Assembly (NCBI RefSeq): GCF_030272615.1
Contig: NC_081406.1
Span: forward strand, 234,476,396-234,540,395
Direction of reading: 5' to 3'
Source: Cryptomeria japonica
Lineage: Eukaryota; Streptophyta; Pinopsida; Cupressales; Cupressaceae
DNA: 64,000 bases
Shown here: piece by piece, positions 45,968 to 57,347 of the stretch
Position numbering within the stretch: position 1 is the first letter of the stretch
Layout of the letters: every line of letters begins with the position of its first letter
Made by a program: the position numbers and the translations under genes
Notes under the pieces: generated by a model
What the model saw: only the letters and a program-made list of their open reading frames with translations
Told to the model about the DNA's origin: nothing
Databases searched by the model: none

Positions 45968-46979
45968 ATGGCAACTAGAGCTATTATTTTTAAGAAGGAA
46001 AGTCCAAGATTTGATGAAGTAATTATGCTATAAGGAAGAATCGGATGGAGGTGCACTTGAAATGTCTTGAAGAGGATTACTAGAAGATTACAAAGGATGT
46101 CTATTCTATTCCTCAAAATGGACCAGTGACTACTACTAAGATCAAGGATGTTGAACATAACATTAGAGCTAAGGAAGCATTGTTGAGTGTCCTAATTGAT
46201 TCAGAGATGACTAATGTGATGGGACTTCAGACTGCACATGAGATCTGGGAGAAGCTTGAGACCTTGTATGAAGGAGATAAACAAGTCAAAGTTACTAAGT
46301 TGCAGAGTTTGAAAGGGAAGTATGAGATGTTGAATATGTGAGAAGATGAGAACATAACATCCTTCATGGCTAATGTGAATGAACTTGTCCTTGATATCAG
46401 ATGTGCAGGTGGAACCCTTGAGGAAGATGAAATTTTCACTTAGGTGTTGAGATCATTCCCTCCTGCTTACAAACATAATGTATCTACTATTGATTACATT
46501 TAGAGTGTGACTACTGTGACAAGAGATATGTTGGTTGGAAATATTGATGCATTTGAACTGAGAGAATTTGGTGAGTCACATGGAAAGTCTGAGACAACAT
46601 TTAGAGCAATTGTATCCTAAAAGCAGAAGTATGATCTAGAAGAATGCAAAATATCCAGATATGAAACAGAGAGAGAAGATAGATGGAAGATGAAGAAAGA
46701 GAATTGGATGAGCTTGAAGCATTGATTGCTCAAAGGTTGCCTAAAGGAGCTAGTAAGTATGATGTAAAATCACCTCTGAAATGTTTCTCTTGCAATAAGG
46801 TAGGACATTTTACTTCTAGGTTCCTAGAGAGAATGTCTAAATATGATAGGCGTGATAATTTGATAATCATGATAGGAATGATAGAAATGAGAAGCATGAG
46901 AAGTATGATAAGCCTTAAAAGTCTAACCGGAAGTATAAACATCAGAAGAACTCTTATTATGTTGATGATAAAGGCATTA
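45968..46979 (+). pseudogene. gag: Copia gag of the nested element
   Basis: ATG at 45968 (MATRAIIFKKESPRFDE). Then, after a stop and frame change, comes the UBN2-type gag core: KDVEHNIRAKEALLSVLIDS, AHEIWEKLETLYEGD, LVLDIRCAGGTLEEDE. A single knuckle near 46,775-46,830 (CFSCNKVGHFTSRF) has lost its last Cys. At least five stops interrupt it. Codons such as TGA and TAG where Arg, Gln or Trp is expected suggest methylation-type decay. Confidence 0.85.
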
Positions 46980-49900
46980 TAGATCAAGAATCAGAAGGAG
47001 ATGAAATTGTGTATATTGCTATTAAAGAAGATGGATGGATACCTATTGATTATACAAGATGCACTATTGAGGAGAAAGCTTTTGCTACGAAAGTTGAAGA
47101 GAAAGATGAATGGGTGATTGGCAGCGGTTGTTCATATCATATGATTGGTGATAAAAGAAAATTTGTATGGAGAAGTATGATGGTGGAATAGTAATATTTG
47201 GAGATGGCAAAGCCTGTGTGATCCGTGGTAGAGGTTCTATTTCCTTTGATGGTAAGCATAACACTAATGATGTCTTGTATATTGAAGGTTTGAATGAAAA
47301 TCTATTGTGTTGGACAGATGGTTGACAAATGTTATGATTTTCAATTCAAGAATGGAAAATGCAAGATCCTAAATGCCTCGAGTACAAAGATTGCATCAAG
47401 AACTAAGACTGGAGGTAATATCTTTCATTTGAATGTCAGTGAGAAAATTTGCTTGATTGGTCAGATTGATGAAAGTTGGTTGTGGCATAGGAGAACATTT
47501 CATGTTAATTTTGACTCAATAATTAAGATTAGTTCTACTCAAGATGTTAGATATTTGCTTAAAATTGTTAAGCCTGCTAATCTAGTATGTAAGGAATGTC
47601 AAATGGGAAAGAAAACAAGAAGTTCTTTCAAGAGTAAGCAGTATACATATGATGGATTGCTAGATCTTGTGCATACTGACCATGTGGACCTACAAGTATA
47701 AGAAGTGTGTAGGGTGATAGATATTTCATGTTACTGATTGATGATTATTCCAAGACGATGTGGGTTTCCTTTTTTAGGGAAAAATTAGAAACATTGAAAA
47801 AATTCAAGATATTCAAAGAAAAGGTTGAGACTGAGACAAGATTGAAGCTGAAATGTCTGAGATCTGACAGAGGAGGAGAATTTTGTTTTGATAAGTTTGA
47901 CTCATTCTATGAGAATCATGGAATTAGAAGACAATTGTCTACTCCTAGAACCCCATAGAAAAATGGATTTGTTGAAAGGAAGAAGAAAACTATCTTGGAT
48001 GTTGCAATGACTATTTTGATTGAAGGAAATGTTATGAAGATCTACTAGAGAGAATTTGTTACCATTGTTGTTTACATGTTCAACCGAGTGCATGTAAAAG
48101 GTGATTCTAGTAAGAATCCTTATGAGATATGGTTTGATCATTTTCTTAGTATGAGATATTTCATAATTTTTGGAAGAAAGTGTTCTATCAAGAGAGATGA
48201 GGATATAGGAAAGTTTTATGCAAGAAGTGATGAAGGAATTTTCTTGGGATATTAAAAAAAGATAAAAGCCTACCAGTGCTACAATAAGAGATTGAGAAAG
48301 ATAGTGGAAAGTGAAAATGTGAAGGTTGATGAGAACTGTGGAAAATAAATCAAAGCATGTGGATATGATGATGATTAGAATGTTGTTTTAACACAATTTT
48401 AGAGTGAAGAATCAAAGCAAAATCATCCAGTAGAGAGTTAATCTAAATATTGTTGTTGCTAGTGAAGATGTGCAAGAACCTAAAAATTAGAATAATCAAA
48501 AGACTCCAAGGTATGTAAGATTGAATCATTCTGAAAATCAAATCATTAGTGATAAAAATAAAGGCATAATGACTAGAAGAAGGCTATCTATTGAAGAGGT
48601 ATGTTTGATTTCTAAAATTGAACCTAAAGATGTTGTTGAAGCTTGAAAAGATGAAAATTGGATAAAAGCTATGGAATAAGAATTGAATTTGATTGAAAAT
48701 AATAACACATGGGAACCTGTGCTTAGACCTAAAGACAAGAATGTGATTGGTACTAAATGGGTATTCAGGAACAAAATGGATGAAGTTGGTGAAGTTGTCA
48801 GAAATAAAGCAAGATTGGTATGCAAAGGACATTAACAAAAGGAAGGAATTTGTTATGAGGAGACTTTTCTCTTGTAACTAAACTTGAAGTTGTTAGACTA
48901 TTTCTTGCATATGCTGCTAAACAGGATTTCAAGGTATATCAGATGGATGTCAAGTGAGCTTTTTTGAATGGTGATCTTGAGGAAGAAGTCTTAATTGAGA
49001 AACTTGATGGAATTCCATTATCAAATGATGGAGACATGGTATGCAAATTGAAGAAATCTCTTTATGGATTAAAACAAACCCCTAGAGCCTAGTATGCTAG
49101 ATTGCATAAGTATCTACTGAAATTTGGATTTAATAAAGGTACTAATGATAGTAATCTATATTTCAAGATTGAGAATGATAACATTTTGATTTTTGAAGTT
49201 TTTGTTGATGACATTATCTTTGGAAGAGATGATGACTTGAGTATGAATTTTTTCAGTGATATGCAAAAAGAATTTGAGATGTCTATGATAGGAGAAATAA
49301 AAAAATTCTTAGGTTTGCAAATTTCACAAACTAGAAAAGGTATTTTTATATCTCAAGCTAAATATGTGAAGGAATTGCTAAAAATTTTGGTTTAGAAGAT
49401 TCTAAACCGGTTGGAATTCCTATGGTAACTGGTTACAAATTGCCTAAGAATGATGAATCTCCAAAAGCTAATTAGACCTTGTACAAATCTATGGTTGGTG
49501 GACTATTATACCTAACTCAAACTAGACCTAACATTATGAAAGTTGTGTGCATGGCTAATAGATATCAAGCTGATCTGAATGAGAGTCATGTCATTGATGT
49601 AAAGAGGATATTTGGATACTTGAAAGGAGCTGTGGAATATGGTTTGTGGTATCTGAGGAATGATGATTTCATGTTATGTGCTTACACTAATGCTGATTGG
49701 GCTGGTGATGTTGATGACCAGAAGAGTACCTCTTGTGGTGCATTATTTTTGGGTAAGAAATTGGTTTCATGGGAGAGTAAGAAAGAAGATTCAGTGTCCC
49801 TATCTATTGTTGAAGCTAAACACATTCCTTATCCTAGTAACTACACTCAAGTAGTTTGGATGAAACAAATGTTGAAGGATATTAGAGTCATCTATGATGA

Positions 49901-50150
49901 GCCTACTATCATATATTGTGATAATTTCAGTGCTATTAATATGTCAAAGAACTCGGTGCAACATTCAAAGACTAAACATGTATCAATCAAGTATCATTTC
50001 TTGAGAGAAAAATCCAATGTAGAGGAAATGAAGTAAGAGTATAAAGCTACAAAAGAACAAATTGCCAATATTTTCACCAAGCCTTAGCTTGCAGATACAT
50101 TTGTCTATTTGAGAGACAAATTAGGGTTATCTACCCCTCTTGATGGGAAC
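46980..50150 (+). pseudogene. pol: Copia pol: protease, integrase, RT, RNase H
   Basis: Protease: WVIGSGCSYHM at about 47,110, where the usual D-S-G has become G-S-G, so the catalytic Asp is lost. Integrase: WLWHRRTFH and CKECQMGKK (His/Cys zinc site), then HTD, SDRGGEF and NGFVERKKKT give the D, D and E of the active site, with a stop just before the last block. RT: GTKWVFRNKMDEVGEVVRNK, YQMDVK-stop-AFLNGDLEEEV, KSLYGLKQTPRA and the active site FVDDIIFG at about 49,200. RNase H: MVGGLLYLTQTRPNI, CAYTNADWAGDVDDQKST and a tail KEQIANIFTKP. More than a dozen stops and shifts. Copia order with integrase before RT is kept. Confidence 0.95.
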
Positions 50151-50343
50151 TAGATGCATTGAGCTGCATGAATTCAGTGGACTTCACAATCTTATCATTT
50201 TGTCCAGATTGATGAGTTTATGTTGTTCCTTCGATGGAGTAGTCTGTTTTTGGTTCAGTTGAGCTGGTTATAATCATGATTTTTTCATCTAAGGGGTAGA
50301 GTAAGTTTGTTTTTCTATTTTGAGAACCTTTTTCATTGATGTC

Positions 50344-50504
50344 AAAGGGGGAGATAAAGCATGTGAAAAACAGTCTTATCTACTATTGGTGAGCTTGATC
50401 TTTGGTGAGCTTGATCTTAGGTGAGGTTTTTTGGAGATGTTTTCTTTCTTTGCAATGATTTTTTTTTACACCCATATGTTGCCATCAATGCAAAAGGGGG
50501 AGAT
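50344..50504 (+). other. Two polypurine tracts before the 3' LTR
   Basis: AAAGGGGGAGA at 50344-50354 and AAAAGGGGGAGAT at 50492-50504, the latter touching the LTR start. Both are preceded by 'gatgtc' or 'catcaatg' motifs. Duplicated PPTs of this sequence are a described feature of Sireviruses. The same arrangement is seen at 8.2-8.4 kb and 62.6-62.7 kb. Confidence 0.85.
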
Positions 50505-51854
50505 TGTTGTACATTGTTGCTGCTAGGATATGTTGTTGTCATTGATGTCAACATATTCTCGTGATTTATTGCTCTGGTGGTTGTAAATTGGTTTATCGGG
50601 GTCACGGTTCAATATATGGAGTATTTTTAGTATCATTATATCTTTTTGTATTGGTTTCAGTGATTTGGGAGCTTAATTGATCATATCATATGATCTGGTT
50701 TATAGTTTGGTTCTTCTGATCATTGCTTTGCAGAGTTTGGTATTTCCTCCACTATATTCTAGTGTGATCAGATCTTGAGTTGATTTTTTGGGACATTGTT
50801 TGGGATGTTCATGTGTATCTTTATTTCAGGTGGTTCATGATTTGGTGCTCCACAAGTTATCTTTCCTCATGGGAGTTGTTGTTCTTGAGTTTCAGATGTT
50901 GATCGATGAAGATTTGATAAGTTATGTTGGTGCAGCTGTTACAGATGATTCTAACATGCTTTCTATCATTTCTTAATTATGTTCTATTTGTTTTGATTAT
51001 CTACATTGATCATTGTCCATGGTTTTGGTATTTTGTTTATTTGGTGGTATTATTCATGATATGTGAGACCTATTTGGTGGTGTGGCATGTTGTGGTTGAT
51101 CTTGGAGTTGATTCTGGTGGTGATGCATGATTGGAGATTTGATTTAGGTCCATGTTATGTCATGTATATCACTATGTTGATATAGTGGTTCTCATATGTA
51201 TCGTGTGATGTAATTTTGTAATTGTGAGTTGAGGATTTGGCTGACCTTATAGTCAAGGCTGTTGAATTGTATAAATAGATGGTATGGTCATGTAATTTGG
51301 GTTTCGATGAAGTATCTACATTTATCAAAGAATGGTAAAGGTGCAAACAAGAAAATACATCGTTCAACATTGTGATTGAGAAGAGAATGAAGTGTTGTAG
51401 AGCAGACAAATGCACTTAACCAGAAATATCATCAGGCATTTGCACATTCTATTCTTTTAGTTTGTTTGATTCTGAATTGTCTGAATATTTTGTAAGTTAG
51501 TGAGACTTCCTTGTAAGGTAGTGAACCTTCTTTTAGGTTGTCATCCTTCTAGGTTATTATATTTAGAGTCGTAAGCTCTAGGCTGTGAGCCTGAATGCAT
51601 GTGCATTCCCCATTGTAATTATTTTCACATATTGCTGTAGAGTATCATCTTATTGTGGGTAGGTTCCCACCATGGTTTTTCCCTTAACTGGGTTTTCATC
51701 ATAAAAATCTTGGTGTTGTGTATTGTGCTATCAATATGCTTATCTTTGTTGTTGCTGCAATTAAACATATTTGCATTTAAGGTTAAGTTTTCTAAACTGA
51801 TGAGAACTGATTCACACCCCCCCTCTTAGTTTTCCTTCATTGTTGTTGCCAACA
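50505..51854 (+). repeat. 3' LTR of the nested copia element
   Basis: 1,350 bp, TGTTGTACATTG to GCCAACA. TATA box at 51270-51277. Lacks the solo LTR found in the 5' copy. Terminal motif ATTCACACCCCCCCTCTTAG at about 51,810. Confidence 0.92.
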
Positions 51855-52325
51855 TTTTTCTTTGCTAGTGTGTGCAAAAACAAGTACCGTGCTACAATCT
51901 TTAAGATAATCTTCATTTATTATGGAAAATCAATCCCCCATTAGAGTGTGAAAATTGCAAAGGATCAAGTCCATCACCATCCCAATTCTAAAAAATTAGG
52001 AGGTCCTTCTGGAAATAGATTTGAATCCTTTTACAATCATAATATCCAGGTTTGTGGCTTGATTCAATGACTGTAGCTCATTGTTCATGCATAATTACAC
52101 CAATTTCAGCATATTTACCTTAATTTTAGCATCTTCAACAAATGAATTCAACTCAAGGGAAAGAAGAGGCTCATCGAACATCCCTAGAATCTAATAAACA
52201 TTTAGACCTCTTAGGTTTAGATCTATCAAATTCCTATCATTCCCTAATGTAATGGACCCCAAGTAAAATATTAGTGGTTTTCATACATCTAATGGTGGAA
52301 ACCCTAACATTTTAACCATATTACA
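51855..52325 (+). repeat. LTR1 of composite, right part
   Basis: Continues LTR1 after the copia insertion. 'ctttgctagtgtgtgcaaaa' aligns with 'tctctagtgtgtgtagaaa' in LTR2, and the end ACCATATTACA matches the end of LTR3. Confidence 0.85.
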
Positions 52326-53257
52326 TTTTGACCATATAACCCTCTTTTGTATTATATTGTACCTTATTTTTGCATGTCTTAAATGGAGTGTTCAAACTCT
52401 AAAAAAAGAGAAACAAACTCTTAGAAAAGATGCTTCATTCCTAAAATGAGACACATCATTTGATATATGTCTTACACAGGGTATACATCATTGAAAATAA
52501 AGAAAACAAAGTCTTACATGGGATGTCCTCGAAACTAGGCATCCATTTGTCTTGTACAGCTTACACATTCTCGAAATTATAAAAAAAGAACTCTTAAACA
52601 TGTTGATGCATGCTCGAAGCTAGAAGAAACCAACTCTTATATGGGGTTCTATATACTTTAAACCAAACATCACTTGCACACATGCATAGGGATGCGTGGA
52701 ACTAGCAAAACATAGCTATAGAAAAACACATCTAGAGTGTCTATCCATGTCCTTTCTCATCATTGTTCTCATTTATCAAATAGAAAAACACATCTAGCAT
52801 GTATCTATTCTTTTGTCCTTTCTTCTCATGAGCTTATAGATTTTCTATCGATGGTTCATGGATAATGTGTGATTTTCTCTTTTATGTGATCACTTGTGTT
52901 CTTGAGATGGTATTTTTCAAGAATGATATTAGTGGTTGAGACATTTTGATATTGATGTCTCTTCGTCTTGTTGATTTAAGGTCTTGTTTTTGGTTTTTAT
53001 CTTTTTTGTTATTTGTCTTTCGCCTTTTATCTTTGATTGTCTTTGTTTTCCTTTTGTTTTCCTTTTTATTCAGTGTGCCCTTGCATGTGTTTTGAGTTAG
53101 TTAAGATCCTAATATTGGGGGCTTGGTTCCTCAAAATTAGTGATGTCTTATACTCCTTGTGATTTTTCTCTTTCCCTCCTCTCCTCCATCTCTCTTTCAT
53201 CTACTTTACCACAAGTATTTGCCTAGGCTCATACTCCCATTAAAGTAGGGGCTAAAT
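52326..53257 (+). other. Internal region 1 of composite, non-coding
   Basis: 932 bp with no domain in any frame. Starts TTTTGACCATATAACC in the PBS position, without convincing match to a known tRNA. Ends with the PPT AAAGTAGGGGCTAAA. It aligns block by block with 54353-55261, e.g. 'catgttgatgcatgctc' and 'tctatccatgtcct'. Confidence 0.75.
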
Positions 53258-54352
53258 GTAGTATTGTAAATTGTCATCGAGCAAATTTAAACATCATGTT
53301 TATGCCCCGACTTTAATGCATTCCTCCCTCATCTCCTATCTGAGTCTATTCTATGCCTTAACTCTAGTTTTTATGCCTCATACACCTACCCAATTATCCC
53401 ATGGATGTGTGTCCTCCCTTGACCCTAATTTTTTTCATTGATTGAGGTGGGCTAGGGCAGTAGCGCCTTGGTCATTGACCAGAGTGCCCAACACCCTAGT
53501 TTTCCTCAATGGGACCCATTATTTGAGAGTGTAACCTATCTCTCTGATAAGAAATAAATTTGGTGACTCTATGTGACCATTGGAGGTTGGCCTAATTGAT
53601 AAATTTACCTAGATCCTCATATAAAAGGCATATAATCAACTTAATTTCATCCCTAAATATTCCATCCATTCAACCAATTGACCTAAAGGATTTAAGCATT
53701 AAAGAGTTCATCAATAAGAATTTTTAGAGTTCTTTGAGGCTGCATTTTCTTCATTCATCCATTGTGGAAAAAATTACTTCATATGCAAGCATGAGTGTGT
53801 GATTAATGTTTTATCATTTGTTCATACCATTTCATACAACATGTGTGACTACATTCAAAGAGAAAAGAATCATTATCAATTGTTGCACATCTAATGTATA
53901 TCTTTCCATTATTTATTTCAGTATTTAAAATATTTCATTCAAGTTTAATTCCTAAACCGGGGTTTGACTTGGAAAAATCCCTATTCCCAACCTATTTCCA
54001 TTCTCTAGTGTGTGTAGAAACAAGTACTAAGCTAGGATCTTTAGGATAAGGTTTATTTATAGTGATAAATCAATCCACCATTGGAGTGCAAAAAGTGCAT
54101 AGGACCAGGGTGACCAACATCCTAATTCTAACAAATCAGGTGCTCCTTCACAGACCAGATCCCAAACCTCTCACAATCCTCAAATCCAAGTTTGTGGCTC
54201 GATCCAACAATTGTAGCTCATTGTTCATGCATAATTACATCAATTTTGGCACATTTAACATAATTTTAACATCTTCAACAAATATTTTCAACTCAAGGGA
54301 AGGAAGAGGATCCAAGATCCCTAGAATCTTATATGCATTTAGACCTCTTAGG
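53258..54352 (+). repeat. LTR2 of composite, 3'-truncated
   Basis: Starts TGTAGTATTGTAAATTG after a PPT. It matches LTR1 up to 'agacctcttagg' and then jumps into internal sequence ('atattgtacc'), so about 125 bp covering the LTR end and PBS are deleted. Two degenerate stem-loop units lie at about 53,447-53,515. Confidence 0.82.
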
Positions 54353-55261
54353 AATATTGTACCATGTTTTTTCATGTCATTTTTGCATGTATTTAATGGG
54401 GTGTTCAGACTCGAAAATAAAGAAAACAAGTTGTCCTTGAAATTAGGCATGCATCTATCTTGTATGGGATAACATTTTCTTGAAACTAGAAAAAGCAAAC
54501 TCTTAAATGATATGTTCTTGGAACTAGACTTACCCCTTGGTGTTTACATTTGCATTAAATTTCTTAAACATGTTGATGCATGCTCAAAACCAGAGGAAAC
54601 AAACTCTTATACGAGGTGCTATATACTTGAAACCAGACATCACTTGCACACATGCATGAGGATGAGTGGAACTAGAAAAACACAATAATACTATTCCAAC
54701 TCTCCTCCCGAACATTGATCACCTAGATAAACACATCTAGGGTGTCTATCCATGTCCTCTCTCATTATTCTTGTCATGGATCACATAGAAACAAACATCT
54801 AGTGTGTTTCTGTGCTTCTCTTCTTTCATATCTTGAGCTCATAGCTTTTCTATTTGTGGTTCATGGATGGTGCATGCTTCTCTCTTTTATGTGATCACTT
54901 ACGTTCTTGAGATGACATTTTTCAAGAATCATATTAGTGGTTGTGAAATTTTGATATTGAGGCCTCTTGAGCTAGTTGACTTGAGGTCTTGTTTTTGGTC
55001 TTTAGCTTTTGTGTTTCATGTCTTTTTCCTTTCGTCTTTGATTGTCTTTGTTTTCCTTTTGTTTATCTCTTTTATTTTGTGTGCACTTGTATGCATTTGA
55101 GTGAGTTAAATTCCTAATATTGGGGGATTGGTTCCTCAAAACTAGTGGTGTCTTATACTCCTTGTGATTATGCTCCTTTCCTCATCTCTTTCATCTCTCT
55201 TTCATCTACTTTACCATGACTATTTTCATATGTTCATACTCCCCTTAAAGTGGGGGATAAA
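54353..55261 (+). other. Internal region 2 of composite, non-coding
   Basis: 909 bp homologous to internal region 1 and ending with PPT AAAGTGGGGGATAAA. ORFs (54867-55100 plus, 54235-54498 minus) have no domain. It lacks a PBS because of the deletion at its left end. Confidence 0.75.
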
Positions 55262-57342
55262 TAGAGTGTTGTGAATTGTAACCATGCCGATTTACACCTC
55301 ATGTCTATACCCCTACTTTAGCACATTCCTCCCTCATCTCCAATATGGGTTCATTCAGTGTCTTAACTCCAATTTTTATGCCTCGTAAACCTACCAAATG
55401 ATTCCTTGGAGGTGTGTCCTCCTCCTTGGACCCTAATTTTGGTCCTTAATTGAGGAGGACCATGGTACTAACACTTTGATTCTAGACCAAAGAACCTAGC
55501 ACCTTGGTCACCCACAATGGGACCCATTTTTTGAGAGGAGGGTGTAACCTATCTCTCCCATGGGAAATGAATTTTGTGGCTCTATGTGATCATTGGAGGT
55601 CGGTCTAATCGATAAATTGAACTAGATCCTCATAGATAAAGCCATTTAATTGACTTAATTTCATTTCTAAGCAATTTATCCATTAAAGAATTCCACCTAA
55701 AGCATTCAAGCTTTGAAGATTTTTTCAACAAGAATTTCTAGAGATCTTCAAGGCTACATTTTCTTCATTCAACCATTATGGAGAAAGTTACATCTGTTAG
55801 GGGTCCCACAGATACTGAGAGGGGGGGGTGAATCAATATCTAACTGATAATAAGAATTTCTCAAGTTAAGACATGCAGAACATAATATAACAGTGTACCG
55901 GAATGCAATAAATAATGTAGTAAATAGAATCAAGAATATCCACATGAAAAGTACACCATAACATAGGATGTTTAATGAGGAAACCCAGTGTGGGAAAAAC
56001 CTTAGTGGGATTTGTGACCCACAATATTCACTCACTGGCCAATAAGAGAATATTACTTACAATAGGGGCCTGCACATGCAGGAAGGCCAACTACTTAGAG
56101 CTCACTGCTTAATGGGAAGTCACACTGACTTACAATAAGGATTATACTAATCCAATGACTCGTACTGCTTTACAATAGCATCTCCAATGCCAGATTTAGT
56201 ACCAGTTCTTGCTTTGTTCTTTACATATACCCTTGACCTATAATTCACACATTAGGTCTGCCTAATAATTTTCTTTATGCCCTTACATTCACCTCCATCA
56301 CATCTACAAATGTCTATAATGATCTCCTTTATATACAAGAGTCATTTTATAATTTTCCAAGTTGGCTTACAATAATAAACAAAATATTACATAATAAAAA
56401 TCCTATCGGCCTCTGTGCCAGTATACATCTTTTCTTCTGTACCGATGTCAGTGTCTTTGTTGATGTCGATGCACTGTCTTTCTTGTGTAATGCTTTGCTG
56501 GTATGATGTCTTGCCGGTGCCATAGGATTGCAAGGTTGCCTGTAATACTTGCCGGTATGATGTCTTGCCGGTGCCATAGGATTGCAAGGTTGCCATCAAT
56601 GACAAAACCTTCAATCACATAGAATGTCTCATTGGAGTGTCCATATGCCAACAACATCATTCATATGCAAGCATTTGTGTGTCATTATGGTTTCATGTTC
56701 ACTCCATTTCATACAACATATGTGATTGGATTAAAGAAGAAAAGCATCCTTATCATTCATTGCAGATCTAAGGTATATCTTTCCATTATTTATTTTAGTA
56801 TTTGCAATATTTCATTCAAGGTTAATTCCTAAAGTGGGGTTTGACTTAGGCAAACCCCTATTCCCAACCTATTTCCCTTTTCTACTATGTGCATAAATAG
56901 CTATGAAGTTGCAATCTTTACGATAAGCTTTATTTATAGTGACAAATAAATCCCATATTGGAGTGTGAAAATTTCAGAGGACCAGGGCGACCACCATCCT
57001 AGTCCTAACAAATTAGGAGATCCTTTTGGGAACAAGTCTGAATCCTCTTACAATCCTTAGTTTCATGTATGTGGTTTGATATGATAACTGAGGCTTATTA
57101 TTCATGCATAATTACATCAATTTTAGCACACTTATCCTAATTTTAGAATATTGAACAAATCAATTGAACTCAAGGGGGAGAAAAGGCTAATCCAAGATCC
57201 CTGTAATTTGATCACCATTTAGACCTCTAACATTTAGATCTATCAAATTCCTATCTTTCTCTAATGTAATGGCCCCCAAGTAAAATATTAGTTGTTTTCA
57301 TACATCTAATTGTGAAAACCCTAATATTTTCACCATATTACA
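55262..57342 (+). repeat. LTR3 of composite, interrupted
   Basis: About 1,217 bp after removing the solo LTR insertion, ending ACCATATTACA. The first bases TAGAGTGTTG are a decayed TGTAGTGTTG. Stem-loop region at 55,462-55,510. Right flank AGTAT is the outer TSD. Confidence 0.85.
55790..56658 (-). mobile_element. Solo copia LTR with perfect TSD
   Basis: LTR 55795-56653 (859 bp), TGTTAGGGGT to GCCAACA, flanked by ACATC at 55790-55794 and 56654-56658. Removing it restores LTR3 reading like LTR1 ('aaagttacatcattcatat'). Closest relative here is LTR A (7339-8222). Near its right end a 54-bp unit (with GTATGATGTCTTGCCGGTGC) is tandemly duplicated at about 56,493-56,600. Orientation is minus from the G-run terminus at the left. 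Confidence 0.93.
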
Positions 57343-57347
57343 AGTAT

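Larger units (their letters stand above)
43442..51854 (+). mobile_element. Nested Sirevirus-like copia element, decayed
   Basis: 8,413 bp, with 5' LTR 43442-45911, PBS, gag, pol (protease, integrase, RT, RNase H in copia order), two PPTs and 3' LTR 50505-51854. It splits LTR1 of the composite. Flanks TTTCC (43437-43441) and TTTTT (51855-51859) are compatible with a TSD changed by two C-to-T events. LTR divergence is about 11 percent over a sampled 450 bp. The coding region has many stops and frameshifts. Double AAAGGGGGAGA tracts and the LTR terminus point to the Sirevirus/Maximus branch; that placement is inference. Confidence 0.9.
42690..57347 (+). mobile_element. Three-LTR Tat-like composite with perfect TSD
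   Basis: The element is 42695-57342, flanked by the identical AGTAT at 42690-42694 and 57343-57347. Order: LTR1 (42695-43441 and 51855-52325), internal 1 (52326-53257), LTR2 (53258-54352), internal 2 (54353-55261), LTR3 (55262-57342). It is interrupted by an 8.4-kb copia element in LTR1 and an 859-bp solo LTR in LTR3. Without these it is about 5.4 kb. The two internal regions are homologous, about 0.9 kb, non-coding and end in the same PPT. LTRs are about 1.2 kb. The outer TSD shows that the LTR-internal-LTR-internal-LTR array behaves as one insertion, by unequal recombination after insertion or by integration of a tandem cDNA. It must have used proteins from a related autonomous element. Confidence 0.88.

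Noticed and set aside
43442-51854. Active copia retrotransposon
   Set aside because: All domains are present, but the protease aspartate is lost, and there are more than a dozen stops and about 11 percent LTR divergence.
56493-56600. CRISPR-like direct repeats
   Set aside because: Two adjacent copies of a 54-bp unit without spacers, inside a plant LTR. It is a tandem duplication.
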